NCBI GenBank assembly: GCA_034769895.1
Contig: JAWRYS010000707.1
Coordinates: 1-64,000, forward strand
Direction of reading: 5' to 3'
DNA from: Magicicada septendecula
Taxonomy: Eukaryota; Arthropoda; Insecta; Hemiptera; Cicadidae
DNA length: 64,000 nucleotides
The notes under the pieces were generated by a model. That model was not told the origin of the DNA and ran no database searches. It saw only the letters and a program-made list of their open reading frames with translations. Positions 47,727 to 61,270 of the stretch are shown one piece after another. Every line of letters begins with the position of its first letter. The first letter of the stretch is position 1. The position numbers and the translations under genes are program-made.

Positions 47727-48450
47727 GCTCTAATTAAACTATTACTGTTTAAATGAAAATAAGAAACAAGAGAATTTATAGGCCTATCTCCCTTTGTGAA
47801 TACCAATTTAAGTTTTCACTAGTAGTAAACAAACTAACATTGGTTAGACAAATCAGTTGCGAAACTCGGGGCAATTAAATAATTTAGAGTAGGCCTACAC
47901 GTAATACCACAAAAAATAATGTGAAAAAACATCAGAAACGTAGGTATAATAAAAACATAACAGTAAGCCACAAGAGTGAATGAGAATAAACAAAATTTTA
48001 CAAATAAAAATAAAAAACAAATTGTAATAAAATAAATATAAATACATAAATAAAAACTTATAAATAATAAGCAACAACAAAAGTAAATTAAATGCATTAC
48101 AGATATTTAAGGAACAGGACTAGATAAAGTGCATAAATGTCCATTACAACAATCTCATCATTTACGTGAGATGTGTAGTGAAGTTAAAATCACATTAATA
48201 AAAAGTATAATATAGCTTATCAACATCAGCCACTCTATAGGTTATAACTCAATATAATTAAATACAACTATTTCACTAACGACTCGAACACTAAGTTTTT
48301 TTGAGTAAAAACATAAAGTTTCACCAACCGATTTTAGTTACAAGTTGGTGACTAGTATAATATGTAATTTATTAGCATATAATCTGTATTATATATCTGC
48401 ATATCACACGAGAATAAATGTAACAGCAGGATGAATTATTTCCTTTATTA
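47727..48450. other. AT-rich DNA, no gene seen
   Basis: Low-complexity A/T-rich sequence. The minus ORF 47834-48097 is F/Y/I-rich and looks like chance. Confidence 0.5.
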
Positions 48451-48479
48451 AAAACAGCTCCGTCTCTTTGCGCAGAATC

Positions 48480-48950
48480 AAGTATTCAGGACGAAAAAGT
48501 GGCTTCGTACTACGTTCTACTCGAAATACGCTTGATATAAAAATACTACTTGTTCCTAAAATACTACTGTTCCTCTGATACGCTTAGTATTTGTAATACG
48601 CGTTGTACCTTGTGTATCGGTGATACCCCTAGTTTTTAAAATACCTAGTATTTGAAATACTGGTTGTTCCTTGCGTATCAGCGATATTTTTGTACGCCTA
48701 GTATTTGGCCTTGGCGTATTCGTTTACTTGTTACTTGCGTGCTTTTTGTGTGTGTGTGTGTGTGTCTGTATAGGAGTGTAGGGGGCGTGCCGTGACTCGG
48801 AACAGCGAGGGGGGCATGTCCCAACTCGGAACAGCGTCGCCGCGAATAACAGGTATTTCAACTTTTCAGTCACTGTTACATCCGTTCCACAAAAATATCG
48901 TTCCAAAATACCTGTTACAGGTATATCGGCCCACCTTTGCTCGTAGCATT
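48480..48950. repeat. Degenerate short-repeat region with hAT-like end
   Basis: Many imperfect copies of AGTATTTGAAATAC-type palindromic words between 48530 and 48715, a (TG)n run at 48750-48766, and an end reading CAGGTATATCGGCCCACCTTTG. The inverse of this end (CAAAGGTGGGCC) resembles TAGAGGTGGGC at 36888-36898. Could be a non-autonomous hAT-type remnant. Confidence 0.35.
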
Positions 48951-48960
48951 GGGTAAAAAT

Positions 48961-50880
48961 TGGATATTCGCGCCTTACTCGCTGTACGAAGAGATACGGA
49001 AATAAACGAAGCAGTCAGGGGCTAAGGTCTAGTGGAAAAATTTCTTTAGAAATTTAATGTTAACACATTTGAAGTTTGATACAGTTTAATTTCATGTTAT
49101 TAAGAGATACGTCAGTGTTATCATGTTATTTTTCATAGTATCTATACACTTATTGTAGATAACGTTTATAATTGAAATAATACAATGGTGTTAAATAGCG
49201 TATTGAGAACTGTGTGCAGAAATGCAAAGAGCGGAATGACATTTTCAAATCCCGGCGACTTATATTTTTTAAGAGCAGTAGTGCTTGTTTTATTTAGTTC
49301 TTACTCCATTCAGATGGCCGTTTGTTATGGTATGTCATGCCAAACTTGAATATTCTAGTAGCCGTTCAACATTTCTCTGGTTTGTAATTTTAGGTTATTG
49401 TTATAAATGGGCTCCCAACTTTTAAGTTTGTTACAAATAAGTCATTACATTTTTATAAGCTGGTATAGTTTATCAGAAGCTTTAATTCACCGTGAATTAT
49501 AACGCTATTGTTGAATACAGTTACCTACAGTTTATAACTATTTGAATTATATTAGTGCCAGTTCCATTAAAGACGTTTTTAAAAGTATAAAGGCCTACAT
49601 CAGCAGCATTCATGTCATCCTAATGCCATACAATGGTATCAGTTTTTCATCCATTAGAGGCGTAGAGCACTCATAATATATGACATGACTAGATTACAAG
49701 TAAAAATTCATTGTGCAATACAGAATTTGTAAAGAGAAATAAATCTTATGATTGACTGGCAGAATGGCGTGGCGAAGTCAGTACTTGCAGGTTTCACCAA
49801 ATCAGTGCAAAGTCAAGGATGGTATTTTTTAGGAGTAAAGTATTTATGCTGTTGAATTTTGCTGAACTGCTGAACAGATTTTTCAAACATTTCTTAAAAA
49901 GAAAAAAAGAGTTTGACAGTTGCAGGGTAAAGAGAGAAGTGGTTTTGGGTTATGAGAGAGAGAGATCGATAGACATACATTAAAAGTGGGATGTGGTACG
50001 TAGGAAAAGATTTGTTATAACTTTAAGATAGAAAGCAGTTAGTCTCATGGACAACTATTTTATCGTATGTGAAATAACATAAGATTTAAAATTGCAATAT
50101 TTAGTGAATTAAAATTTTTGATGTATAGTTTTTTAATGTTATTATGATCTGTTGACAGGAAACAGTTATCACAACTTGATACTGATATTCTAAAATGTGG
50201 TTTAAGATACTGTTGTCTTGCGGACATCAGAGCTGAGTTCTGATTATTTCTTTTTACCAACCTTAATTTTATGGAAGTTTGTAATTTATTTAAATAATTT
50301 GATCCAGTGTGACCAGAAACAGAATTTTAACAGAATTGGCCATCTAAAAAACAGCTTAGTTGCTTGTCATTTTGAAAGCAACACTTCTAGTGCTTTAATA
50401 AAGCAAATTTGGTACTTGAACTCCACTTTCATGTGAAGTGCTCAGAGCCAAGTTGGATATGAAGTGCATTTGTACATTAATAAGGAATACAAGAGTACAA
50501 CTTAACAAATGCAAACCAACAGTAATTGGACTGGCTCCAAATAAAAAATCACATGCCAGTACATCACCTCAGCAGTATAACTGGTATTCTCTCTGAGCTG
50601 CAGAACTCCCTCACTATTTTGAACAAAGAACATTTATTATTAGGCCTACATAAATTTTGATATTAGATAATTTTTTAGTTATGAGAAAAATTACAAAAAT
50701 CCTAATTACTCTATACTATTTCTTTAGTAATATAACAATTTTAGAACACACTATCATGCAGTAAACACAAAAAAGTCTAAACATTTGGATTTGGGATACA
50801 GTTCCTTTTAGGCTGACACCCTGATCTGGATTTTCACAATAATTTTCAAATTTCTGATCTCTTTTTTGGGCCCTGGGGTC
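48961..50880. other. Anonymous AT-rich DNA
   Basis: No gene, repeat family or RNA gene recognised. Small ORFs 50060-50260 and 50218-50436 overlap on opposite strands and carry no motif. Confidence 0.5.
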
Positions 50881-51215
50881 ATAAAATTGTGTAATTTCCA
50901 AAATTTGACACTACATTCAAAAAATGTTAGTTAAATTTTCTTTAATTTGGTAGCCCACGTGGGCTTCTGCAATTTTTTCATAATTTTGATCCCATCACAT
51001 TTTTGCCTCCTACCCCCTTATTTTTTTGGGGATCAGTCTCAAAAACAATGGGGTTCTATAGGGTAAAAGTATGGATATGTTTGCCAAAATGAATAAAAAT
51101 CGGTTGATGGATTCAAAAGTTATCGTGAGACGTACCCCAAGTAGGTAGATAGACAGATAAATGCCAAATAGTTAGGTTAAAACTGGGAACTTACTTTGCT
51201 CATTCAGATACTAAA
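50880..51215. repeat. Dispersed repeat, copy A
   Basis: Shares blocks with 53440-53695 in the same orientation: CATTTTTGCCTCCT, GGGG(A/T)G-AATCT-type text, ATTCAAAAGTTATC-GTGAGA and GGTAGATAGACAGA, ending CTCATTCAG in both. Confidence 0.65.
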
Positions 51216-51480
51216 TGGATCCAGAAACAAGCCATTCTAACTCTAGAAGATGAAGCTGCTGATATACCATGAGAATTTCATTGGTGAGATTAAAGCAAAA
51301 AAGGAGAAAATAGATTTAAAAAAATATTTTGACGAATTTTTTTGTCGATATATAAATTATTTAATATTATGGAAATGCAGAATCAAGATTTTTTTGGCTT
51401 TAAAAAAATAATCGATTTTCAGAAACATGCCTCAAATAAAAAAGTCTTTCCTTTTGCCTTTACATAATGGTAATGTTAAG

Positions 51481-51513
51481 GTGTGTGTGTGTGTGTGCGC
51501 GTGCGTGCGTGCA
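51481..51513. repeat. (GT)n/(GC)-type microsatellite
   Basis: Uninterrupted GT run grading into GCGCGTGCGTGCGTGC. Confidence 0.9.
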
Positions 51514-51519
51514 TCCCCC

Positions 51520-52117
51520 ACAAGGAAATACTATGCTTCTCTATTCCCAACTCCAAATCAAAATCTAAGTGGTGGGACCTGCATGTGCTGAAGCAACCTG
51601 AGAGAGCATTAGGTTTCAATATAAGTGAAATTCTTAATCAGGAATAAATGTAATTTTGGTATGGTCAGACTAGAGAGAATAATACTCGGTCATTATGTTT
51701 AAAGAGGATTTCTCCAGTTGATTATTTAAGTAGGATAGTTGTCTTTGAATGGTTGTATATGAATAAGTTAGGGGGTCACTGGCAACACTGCCATAGTTAG
51801 AAAATATACTATCAATAACTCCAAACATTTTTGTCTGACAAATCATCAGTTCAGTCTCCAGTTTTACAACGTTCTAACCTTAACATTGTATATTGGCCCT
51901 CATTATCAGGGGAGTAACAAACTCCTCTTGTGGGTTGTATGAGGGTAATTATGTTATAGAAAATGTTAAGAACTATGAATATAATATACACATCAGCATT
52001 CGATTTCCCCACTAAGTACTTACAGTGTCTGGGTCTTTAGAGGATTGTCTACAGACGTAGTCGTCCTCATCATTGGCTCGACAGCCCTTTGTGAGCCCTG
52101 GCCTTCTTCAAAAGACT
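51520..52117. other. No gene seen
   Basis: Unremarkable AT-rich sequence up to the LINE fragment. Confidence 0.5.
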
Positions 52118-53190
52118 TTACCATTCTTCTATATTCATAGCCAAATTATTCCAGTTTCTAATTCCAAGAGTACTGATGTCCTGACCCACTCTGTCCCTCC
52201 ACCTCAGTTTTTGTCTTCTAACTTTCCTTTTACCTTCTGGCTTTGCATTAAATATCTTCTTAATAACTCTGCTTTCACAAGCATGTATAATGTGTTCAGC
52301 CCATTCTAATCTTTTTAATTTAATAAAGGTGACCCCATCACGTTCATCATACAAATTATAGAGCTCTAAATTATATTTTTTCCTCCAGGCTTCCCCCTCT
52401 TCCACTGGACCAAAAATTTGCCTCCTTTCATATATATTAGTTGCCTCTCATCTGATCTAGGTAACATTTATATCTCTGATGCATAAGTCAGTACTGGACG
52501 CACTAGGACCTTATACATAATACCTTGGTCTTCCTTTGTATTAACTGAGGTTTGAGATGTTTTCTGAGGTCCTGCACACATCTATTGCTGTCAAAACATG
52601 CTTTCGGATTTCCATACTAATATTATTTTAACAGTTAACTTATGAGCCGAGGTAGGTAAAGCTATATACTATCTCGAATTTATAAGATCATATTTCTAAA
52701 TTTTTAGAGCCCACACAATTTTTTTCTTGTCACTGGCATATACTTTGTTTTACCTTGATTGATCTGCAGATGCATTTTTGTTGGAGCTTTCCCCAGTTTC
52801 ACAAAGGCTCTCATCACAGCTGTTTTTGTTCTTCCTATAATGTCGATGTTATCTGTAAGCCAGAATTTGAACTGACTTACAAAAGATGTTTCCTTATGTT
52901 TAATGCCTGTGTCTCTAATGACACTTTCTCTAAAGCAATATTAAAAAGAAGGCAAGCTAAAGAATCTTCTTGTCAGACCTCCTTTTCTCATGTGCACAAG
53001 GTCAGATAGCCTATTCTGGATTTTTACCTGACATTGAGGAGTTCTTCATTGTGGCCTTAACTAGGGTAATCAGCTTTTCTGGTATCTTCAACTCAACCAT
53101 TCCTGAACCGAATCTAAACATTCGTAAAATGATCTAAAATCAATAAAGAGGTGATGAGTCTCTATTCCATACTGGCTACATTTCTCAAGA
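52118..53190 (-). pseudogene. RTE-type LINE reverse transcriptase, 3' fragment
   Basis: In minus sense the decayed frames give, in order: CSQYGIETHHLFIDFRS (motif A region), PEKLITLVKATMKNS, LAYRDNIDIIGRTK (the YADD box, degraded to YRDN), then VLVRPVLTYASEI, and the open frame 52405-52118 with LKRLEWAEHI, KPEGKRKVRRQKLRWRD and LGIRNWNNLAMNIEEW. This order is the core-to-C-terminus of RTE-like reverse transcriptases common in insects. Several frameshifts and stops; the endonuclease end is missing. Only the last 95 codons remain a clean ORF. Confidence 0.7.
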
Positions 53191-53439
53191 ATCAGAGATG
53201 AAGTAGTAACTGAATAAAATATAATGGAAGTTTAAGAGGTATGTTGAGAGATAATATGGTTAAATTACTAAAGATACTGGATTTTGATTTTGATCAACAT
53301 TCCTTATAAAATTATGCCCTACATACACTTTTACATTTTCTTAAAAATTTGACTTGTTTTTGCCCATGGTGCCGATAAAGAAAAAAACTTTATTTTTTAC
53401 ACTACATTTTTTTGTTTATACTACTTTTGGGTTTCGTCT

Positions 53440-53695
53440 AAAATTCTCTTTAGTCTGACACCTCACTCCTCGCATTTTTGCCTCCTTGCCACAATTTTTT
53501 TAGGGGGTGAATCTAAAAAATAATAGGGGTGATTAATTTCAAAAACAGTACAAGTATGATGTAGCTGCCAAGTTTTATAAAACCCGGTTGCTGCATTCAA
53601 AAGTTATCATGAGATATATCCCAAATTGGTAGGCAGATGGACTTAATATGCCAAATCGTCAAGATAAAACTGAGAACTCCCTTCACTCATTCAGT
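53440..53695. repeat. Dispersed repeat, copy B
   Basis: Partner of 50880-51215; roughly 70 percent alike by eye. The two copies flank the LINE fragment. Confidence 0.6.
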
Positions 53696-53910
53696 AAAGA
53701 AAGAGATAAGCAGAAATGTGGATGGAGGAATAGAATTGTAAAATTCTGCCATTACGACTTGGCAGTGGTTAATGCATTCAACACAGGTAGCCAACACAGA
53801 TTAGTAAGAACAAAGATAAGTATGACAGATGGGTAATAAATAAAAAAGAATATCTGAAACCCAGTGAAATATTAATAGATATCAACTTGGAAAAATTATG
53901 AAATGCAATT
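53696..53910. other. Flank before LTR element 2
   Basis: No gene seen. A target duplication would end at 53910 (GCAATT), but its partner lies outside the window. Confidence 0.5.
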
Positions 53911-56900
53911 TGTGACTAAACTAGATCCTCCCTCTATATAATTTAATTATCGATTTGTTGTTTAATGGGGTCTCTTGTATATATGCAGTAATTATTTTTG
54001 TAATTGATAAAGTATAATTTAATTGTCGTGATATGGTTTATTGTGAATAAAATATTAATTTGTTGATCCGCTAATGAATGTAACGGTTGCGCCGAACTTG
54101 AAGTCGAAATCCTCTTCTATAGAAAAATGTCGTCAGTGTATGTGTAAGTCACGTGTTGTCTGGACAAATATATTAACATAATTAACACTTCACATACCTG
54201 GTTGTCGTACTTGAGGTTCAGACGTTCACCGCCACTGTATAAACTGTCAAGTTCCCTTTTTGACCAGTCTAATATTTATAAACAAGGTTTTACAACACCT
54301 TGAATGTTATGTGGGCGCCATATGGGTTTTCTTAAAGAAATGTACCTTAAAAAACAAACTTCTAATTTTATAATTGTGTGTGTTTACTTTTGACTGTTTC
54401 TATCTTTTAACTGTTAAGTGAACTGAAAATAATTCAAATAGTATACTGCAAAATTTCTGGTTTTGTTGTACCTCAGTGTATGCAATACTGAGGGTTGATT
54501 ATCTAAATTAAAATCATTAAAAACAAAAGTTAATGCTGTATAACATCATTGGTTTATTATAACCTCTAGAATTGAATTGAAAAATACATTTAACAATAAT
54601 ATAATTCGGACCACAAGTTATCCGTTTCCTGACTGGTCTAGCTCAGTTTAAGCACAATAAAAAAAACTTTATTTTTATTAACAAAATTTTTATCTTAATG
54701 GACTAAGTACCTCAAGGGTAAGTTGTTTAAAATACAGAATAGAACGATATTAATTTCTTTTAATAAATACTACTACGATGTAATAATTCATTTTAGGCCT
54801 CTTTAAAAACTTGCAATTAAATAATTGGTTAACGAGAATTTCGTTTGCTTATATTCTAATTGATATTAGTTATAAATAATTCTAATACCTATATTCTTAC
54901 GTTGGGTTATATTAAACTCTCTAAATAAATTAATACAGTGTTCTCTATGAATAGTTTGATTGTTTTTGCGTCAGTACAAGTATGTTAATTCCTACGATCA
55001 ATGGATGGTATATAACAATAAATTTGGTCACTGTACTACCTTGATTTTTAATCGTATTGATTAAAAATGAACACTTTAACGATCGGATTATATTGATCGC
55101 TAATACACTTCACTTTAATCGCACTTGGAAACGAGAAATAACCTTCTTCTTACTGACATTAGGTTATAGCCTTTACAGGTTATGTTAAATTTACTCGTTC
55201 CGATTACGCGCACTGTTTAAATAAACTCACAATTAACTTTCGATGCACTCAGAGACGATGACTCGCCTTTCCAATGGTTAATTTGATAAAATTTAAGGTA
55301 TTTACTACAATTGTACTGTTGTTGATTATTAAAATATAAAACAATGCAGAGACGCAACTGGTTAGCTTGTGGATAATGATGCGAATGCCAATTTCTTAGC
55401 GTCCTTTTGATTATATACCCCGCTCTCGATCGCCTCTAGGAGTAATTTTCGCTAAGTAAACTCTTTTGTGATTGGTACAAAATTATGTCATAGTGACGTA
55501 ATGTTTTTAATAAACACCACCTTTTGTACTCAACTGCCGTTGTTGTTAGTATTCACTGGCACTTTCGTAAATCTTGTTAAAAAATGATGCTAACACTAAT
55601 TATTAAATTATTACAATTCCATTCTTTAAGCTATTATCATCAAATTAAAGCTTAGTTTCTGATCTTTATTTTGATGTGGCTTGATGCCGGTTTGAACCTA
55701 GTTTTCACTGACAATACATAGAAATACTGTCCTGAAACATGGTTTCTTAGTGTCGTCTGCTAATAATGCAAAATGCGACTATTTCCCTATCTTTGATATT
55801 TGATTATTTACATCTGTTTTCTCTTTTGAACGTTATTACATGAATAAAAGTACAAACATTATTAAAACTGAATGCTGCCTACAGCTGAACAATATTAAAT
55901 CTTAGTATAATTATGACAATACATTATTCTGAAAATTTCTTATTCTCTAATTACATTTTTACATGGCCTACTCATTCTTACAGCATATAATATTAATTAA
56001 GTGGTGGTATTTCACACCTCATTCGTTATATTTACTATTCTGTAAGTTTATGTTAATTAGGGGTCCTGGTTCCCTATTATTTTACTGACATAAACTCGTT
56101 TATGCAGGGTCTGGATACAGTTTTAGTACAAGGTTTATTCCCTGCTTATTATTATCTCTACTTACATCTCATTTAATTAGGAAGTTGCTTATTTACACAT
56201 AAGGCTTCCGTTTATAATTACCCTTATTCTATACTGTTACATTTTTGTTGGTAATTCTATTTTTTATAGTTTTGTGGCTACAGCTAGTATAGTAATAGTC
56301 TTTGTTATTTCTGTATCATTGTTCTATTTCTTTCAGCCAATATGCTGTTATTTGTTATTATCTTGTTAAAGTCATTGGTTATTTTGTTTATATTATATGA
56401 CTCTACACATCAATGTCTTGAACTGGCTCACTTGACAGCTTATTTGTGAACTTTGCTTGTCCATTAGTCATAGTCGGTCATTGTGTTTAAGTTGTAGTGT
56501 CATGCAGTGTATTCATCACTGCTTCTTGGGATTCCTCCTCTTCTTTCTTCTTTGCTGGTCCCTTCTCTTCTTTGTTACATTCATTATAATTATTCACTTT
56601 ACAACTCTAGTGTCATATTTCACCCTTCTGGTGTGTATTATGGTTATGTAACATTTTGTGATGTTACATATACTCCCCTCTCAAAATTGATAATTTGAGA
56701 AAAGTTTTATGGTTTGAAGAAATTATCACTTTATTCTGTTTAATTATAAGATTACTGCTTCTCTCTTTATTGAGTTTAATAGTCTGTTGGTGTGTTGATC
56801 TAGACTGAGCTCACTGCTAGTATTATTTTCAGCTTACTAGTATTGTTCAAGTTTTTATACTCTTGGTCATTTAGTTATATCATATATGGGTTCTTAATTT

Positions 56901-57738
56901 AACAATTTCCCTGTTTTTCAATAATACATTTTTTCTTTACATTATACACATTTTGATTCTTGTGACAAACTCCTTTGTTCTTTCATTTACCTCACAGTTG
57001 TTGATTTAATCCTTGAAATATTATAATTCCCTAACATTTATAGCAGGTCCGGAGTCAGAGGGGCTCTATTTGGCATCCATTCTCCGCCGTTCCTCAACTA
57101 TACACCCACAGAATCAGAGGAATCTTCATCTCTGTCTGGGACAATAAAAAGTTGCACATAACAACAGTTGCACTGTCACAACATATAAAACATAATATAT
57201 CATTTATTTTTCAATATAAGACATCATATTCATTAGAATACTCAAAGGATTAGAGGTTCCATTATTATCACTGCTAATGCTTTATCATTTTATTTAACAT
57301 ACTTCTCTTCACAGGTTTTTATTATTTATAACTTGACATATTTGTTATATTATTATCAGCCTTGCTGCTATTCATCAATACTAGGTTTCAAGTTGTTTTG
57401 GTTTATTCAATGTTTTTTAATTTACACACTTAAATTCATCACTATATAATTATGCAGTTGGTTCTTAAATTCTTCATCACTTTGTCATAGTCTTCTATTC
57501 TTCTTTAGTTTCACCATAATTTATTTTTAACACTGTTTATACACGGGTTTTTAACACTTTGTTCGTTATCATTTCTTGGATTATCTGGGGTTTTCACACT
57601 TTCACCATTCTATTGGGCTCATTATGGGTCAATTACACTTCATTTGAGTCATTTTATTTATCTCTGCTTAGAGTATTGTATACCTTGGTACTGTAGATAT
57701 TATGACATTTTACATTTTATGATAGTTTTCATTATACA
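53911..57738 (-). repeat. 3' LTR of Ty3/gypsy element 2
   Basis: From 53911 (TGT) the sequence is nearly identical to 62008-64000, offset 8097-8098, for all of the roughly 1990 bp that can be compared; the few differences include a cluster in the first 10 bases. The outer end is TG. The inner end is placed at TACA (57738) beside the integrase tail, giving about 3.8 kb, but it cannot be checked because the other LTR is cut by the window. Non-coding; small ORFs here are spurious. Confidence 0.7.
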
Positions 57739-58440
57739 TAATATTTCTTCAAAGATGCTTGGTTAAATGTACCCTTGATTTTCTTACTTACTGGGTCAGT
57801 AATTTCATATGTGTTGTTCTGATTGTTTTTTTGTGATTGTATACGGACCTGTATACAGTAATAGTAGTTTTTTCGTGATACCCTCCATTGTACTGGGTAA
57901 TTCTCGATTCTTTAGTAATATTTTGTCACCTACTTGGTACTGTATTATTTTCAATGGTACCTTGTTTTGGTACTTTCTTCTCCTTTGATCTATCTTCTCG
58001 ACAATCTTATTATGGAATTGGATTTTGTTGAATTGGTATTCCTGGCTTTGGGGAAAATTAATAATGTCACTGATTTCTCGTGGTGGGGGTTTCTCGAACA
58101 TGGCATTATAAGGTGTGGTTTCAATGGATTGGTGGTGAGCTAGATTTATGAAATCTTCTGTTGCTGATATGTACTCACTCCACCTCCTTTGTTGGTTGGA
58201 GCAATATGTCCTGAGAATTCTCCCAACTTCTCTTAGCACTCTTTCTGCCGGGTTACTGCTAGGATGGTATACTGAGGTTTTATATGTTTTTACCCCATGA
58301 TCCAGCAGTGTATCTTTCCATCTTTTACCCTTGAACTGGGTACCATGATCGGTTATGATAGTTTTCGGACTTCCCACTTCAGGTATATAGTCTTGTATAA
58401 TAATATTGAGTATCTTATTTGTGGTTGCACGATTTATTGG
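57736..58440 (-). pseudogene. Integrase catalytic core and tail, element 2
   Basis: Same frame as the upstream pol, separated by TAG at 58441-58443. Contains PKTIITDHGTQFKG (second catalytic D), VYHPSSNPAERVLREVGRIL (catalytic E), then PYNAMFEKPPP, EYQFNKIQFHNKIVE, GDKILLKNRELPS and KLLLLYTGPY. The first catalytic D is in VFVDICGPFP in 58444-58700. A frameshift in an A/T run near 57825 moves the last residues (KKIKGTFNQASLKKYY) to another frame. The array's integrase tail (5976-6356) is clearly homologous. Confidence 0.75.
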
Positions 58441-60015
58441 CTATAACTTCGTGAATTTTGTGTAATGATCGAAAATTATTATGAGGTATTTATACTGATG
58501 TTTACCTCCACTTCTAGGGAATGGACCGCAGATGTCTACGAAAACTTTTTCTAACTTGTTTGATGAAGTTATAGGTATCATTATTCCATCTTTCTTCTCG
58601 TTGGTGCATTTCACTAGTTGACATATGTGGCAACTCCTGATATAATTACGAACTCTTCTGTTTATGTCCTTAATGTACAGGTGTTCTTCCCAATTGGTAG
58701 ACGTTATGAGTAGATCAACTACATAAATGGTAGTGAACTGGAGCGCTTCTTGGCCTAATACCTGGTCCATACACTGAATAAATATTGCTACAGAGTTCAC
58801 TAATCCGAAGGGCAATCGTTTGAAATGGTAGTTGCGCCCTTCAAAAATAAAGGCCACGTATTTTCGGCTGTGGGGGTGCAGTTCCACCTGCCAGTATCCG
58901 CAGACTGTGTCCCATGAACTAATAAACTGTGTGCCATGAAACTTCTTTAAAATTTCCTCTATTTCGCCAGGAGATGTTCGGTCATTAATTAGGTTTTTAT
59001 TAATCTCCCTAGCATCTAGGCAAAGTCTTACTTTCCCGTTCTTCTTTTTTATAGCTACAATAGGGCTAGTATAAGGTGACTGACTGCACTCAATAATGTC
59101 ATCTTTTAATAGTTGGTTAATTTCGGTCCTGACTGCTTCCTTTAAAGAATAAGCAATTGGGTTTGACTTCCGATTAAAATTTACATGTTATTTAAATTTC
59201 AATACACATTGGTAATTCTTGACCTTCCCCGGGATGTCCGAGAATACATGCCAGTATCTGTTGTATATGTTGATCGACATTTCAATTTGGTCTGGGTTTG
59301 GTGAGTTGTCTCTCTTTGTTGACTTAAATTGGCGGATTTCTTTGATTTTTTTGTTCCACAAAATGTCTTTGTTTGGTTGATACTCAACTTCTTCCGTAGG
59401 CGTCTGATATCTAGGACTTAGCACTTCTCTTATGTGGAAAATGGTTCGGTCTTGAGGAGGTTCCTTACTTCCAATGATCTCAGCCGTCCATTCCAAATCT
59501 TGTGTACTTAGAGTTATTTTTGCCCTACTCATGTCAATAATTGCTGAGTATTTCCGCAGGATGTCGCAGCCAATTAAACTGCAAAATGGTAATCCATTAG
59601 CTACCAAAAATATCATTGGGATCTTGACTGCACGACTGGTCACTTCAAGATTGACCTGTTTCTTGACAGTTTTATTTTGTTGTCCAGTCGCTCCCGCTAA
59701 TATTATATTGTTAATTGGTAGGGTTGGTATTACTGATTTACTTTTTTCCTGTATGCGGTTGATTTCGGTGCTATCAATTAAAGAGACATTTGCACCCATG
59801 TCGATCATCAATGTGGTGGCCACCCCTTTTATTTTGGCAGTCACATATGCTATTTCATTGTTACATTGGTGGTGGTCAATTTCTTCATCTTCAAGCAGTT
59901 CTTGTCTGATATTTTTCAAGTAATGACTTCGTATTATTGTTATGGTTTTGTTTGAAGTCTGTTTGTAATTGTACCCAATAGAATGGTTCAGCGAGGGGTC
60001 TAGTTGGTTTCTCAC
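58441..60015 (-). pseudogene. pol: protease, RT palm, integrase zinc region
   Basis: One frame with a TAA at 59188-59190. The protease part has LMIDMGANVSLID (D72 of the ORF; the usual DTG/DSG is DMG) and IGCDILRKYSAIIDM. After the stop the RT reads SPYTSPIVAIKKKNGKVRLC, YWQVELHPHSRKYVAFIFE, RLPFGLVNSVAIFIQCMD and IYVVDLLITS, where the YxDD box has lost its first D. Directly after NWEEHL the frame jumps to RNYIRSCHICQLVKC, the integrase zinc-binding region. The RT thumb and RNase H are thus deleted, precisely enough to keep the frame. The N-terminus overlaps the end of gag by 4 bases, which suggests -1 frameshift or reinitiation in the ancestor. Not functional. Confidence 0.75.
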
Positions 60016-60971
60016 TGCCGCGGTGCGTTTAAAGAGAGTTCATTCTCTTCTTCGCGTCTGTTCGGCGTGTTTACTTGACTCCTCTCCTCCATATTGGGCC
60101 GTCCCCCATGGTTATTTTGGTCATTGTTTGGTATGAAATGTACTTGGGGCCGATAATCGTTGTTTCGGCTGTCGCCTTCAATACTCCTGCTCCTTCGTTG
60201 TCCACCCCGTGAATTTCTCCTGTCTTCGCGCTGGTACTCCTCGTCATTATGTCTGTTGAAGCTACGGCGTCTTGGGTAATACCGCCTTCTTCCCTGCTCA
60301 TTATTGGCCTGTATATAATTAGCCCTCCTATATTGCTGGGGTTGGTTGTTTCCACCTTGGTTCTGGGGTCGGTTGGTGTTGTTGTTATTATTCTGAGGCC
60401 GTCTCTTATTATTGTTATTATTACCAGTGTAATTATTATTACCCTGATTATTAGGCCGATAATTGTTTTCATTATTGTGATTTACATTATTATTATAATT
60501 GTTATAATTACTTCGGTAATTCCGGAAGTTAGGGTTGTTGTTATTATTTTGGTTATTATTTCTGTCTTGGTAATTGTCATTCCTTTTACGGCTTCTTTTA
60601 TAGTAGCCCTCGTGTTCGTTATCTTCGAGCAGTGCTGCCATGGCTTGGACAGTTTTTATCTGCCCCCATTGTCGTGATCTTGCTACTCCCTCCTCATAGT
60701 GATATGCTAGCTTGGTAACCAGGCACTCCTCTGGTATCCTTGGTTCGAGGTTTCTGGCCAAACATACCTTACCAAGGAAGTAAGAAGTTGGAGTTGTCCC
60801 TCGACTGGCGTCGTATTTTCCGTGACATATATCATCTCGTACTATGTTTTGGGTAGACTCTGACCAGTATTTGGCCCTGAACAGCGTCTTAAACTCCTCA
60901 TAACTTTGGATCTCGTGGCGGGTTGCAGTCCACCAGTTATCGTGTATTTCCTTGAAATACTCGTCGATCAA
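60012..60971 (-). pseudogene. gag capsid and basic C-terminus, element 2
   Basis: 319 codons. The first about 130 look like a Ty3/gypsy capsid (WWTATRHEIQSYEEFKTLF, YWSESTQNIVRDD). The remainder is a low-complexity N/R/Y-rich tail (residues about 135-310) that replaces a CCHC nucleocapsid and could bind RNA by charge. The ORF continues 60987-61229, but a short gap with a stop and frameshift separates them. Confidence 0.65.
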
Positions 60972-60986
60972 ACTGCAGATTACCGT

Positions 60987-61229
60987 TCATCTGTTTTCCC
61001 GGATTCTGGTCAGATTTTCCTCTACTCGTTCCAGAAATTCGATCGGGTTCTTTTTATAATTTTTGAAATTTATAATATCGCGGTTGTCTATGGTTTGTAG
61101 GTATGGACCCTGTGCTGCTGGTCGGTTACGGGTGGTTTCGAGTTCCTCTCGTATTTGTAGGATCTCTCGCTGACGCAACTCTTCGATTTTCTCTTTGTTG
61201 TTGACAGTCAGGGTTCTTATGTTGTTCAC
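60987..61229 (-). pseudogene. gag middle segment, element 2
   Basis: 80 codons, with KNPIEFLERVEENLTRIREN near its end, the start of a gypsy capsid domain. Frame-shifted relative to both neighbours (61271-61858 and 60012-60971); the three make one ancestral gag. Confidence 0.6.
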
Positions 61230-61270
61230 TGACGCGTCTATTTCCTCACATCTTTCTCCTACGTCCGTTC

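Noticed and set aside
36888..48942. Possible 12-kb hAT element with ends TAGAGGTGGGC and GCCCACCTTTG
   Set aside because: Ends share only about 9 bases plus loosely similar inner text, and the flanks show no 8-bp duplication; kept only as a weak remark at 48480-48950.
60249..60677. Plus- and minus-strand ORFs rich in I and V opposite gag of element 2
   Set aside because: Shadows of the AAT/AAC-rich gag tail in other frames.
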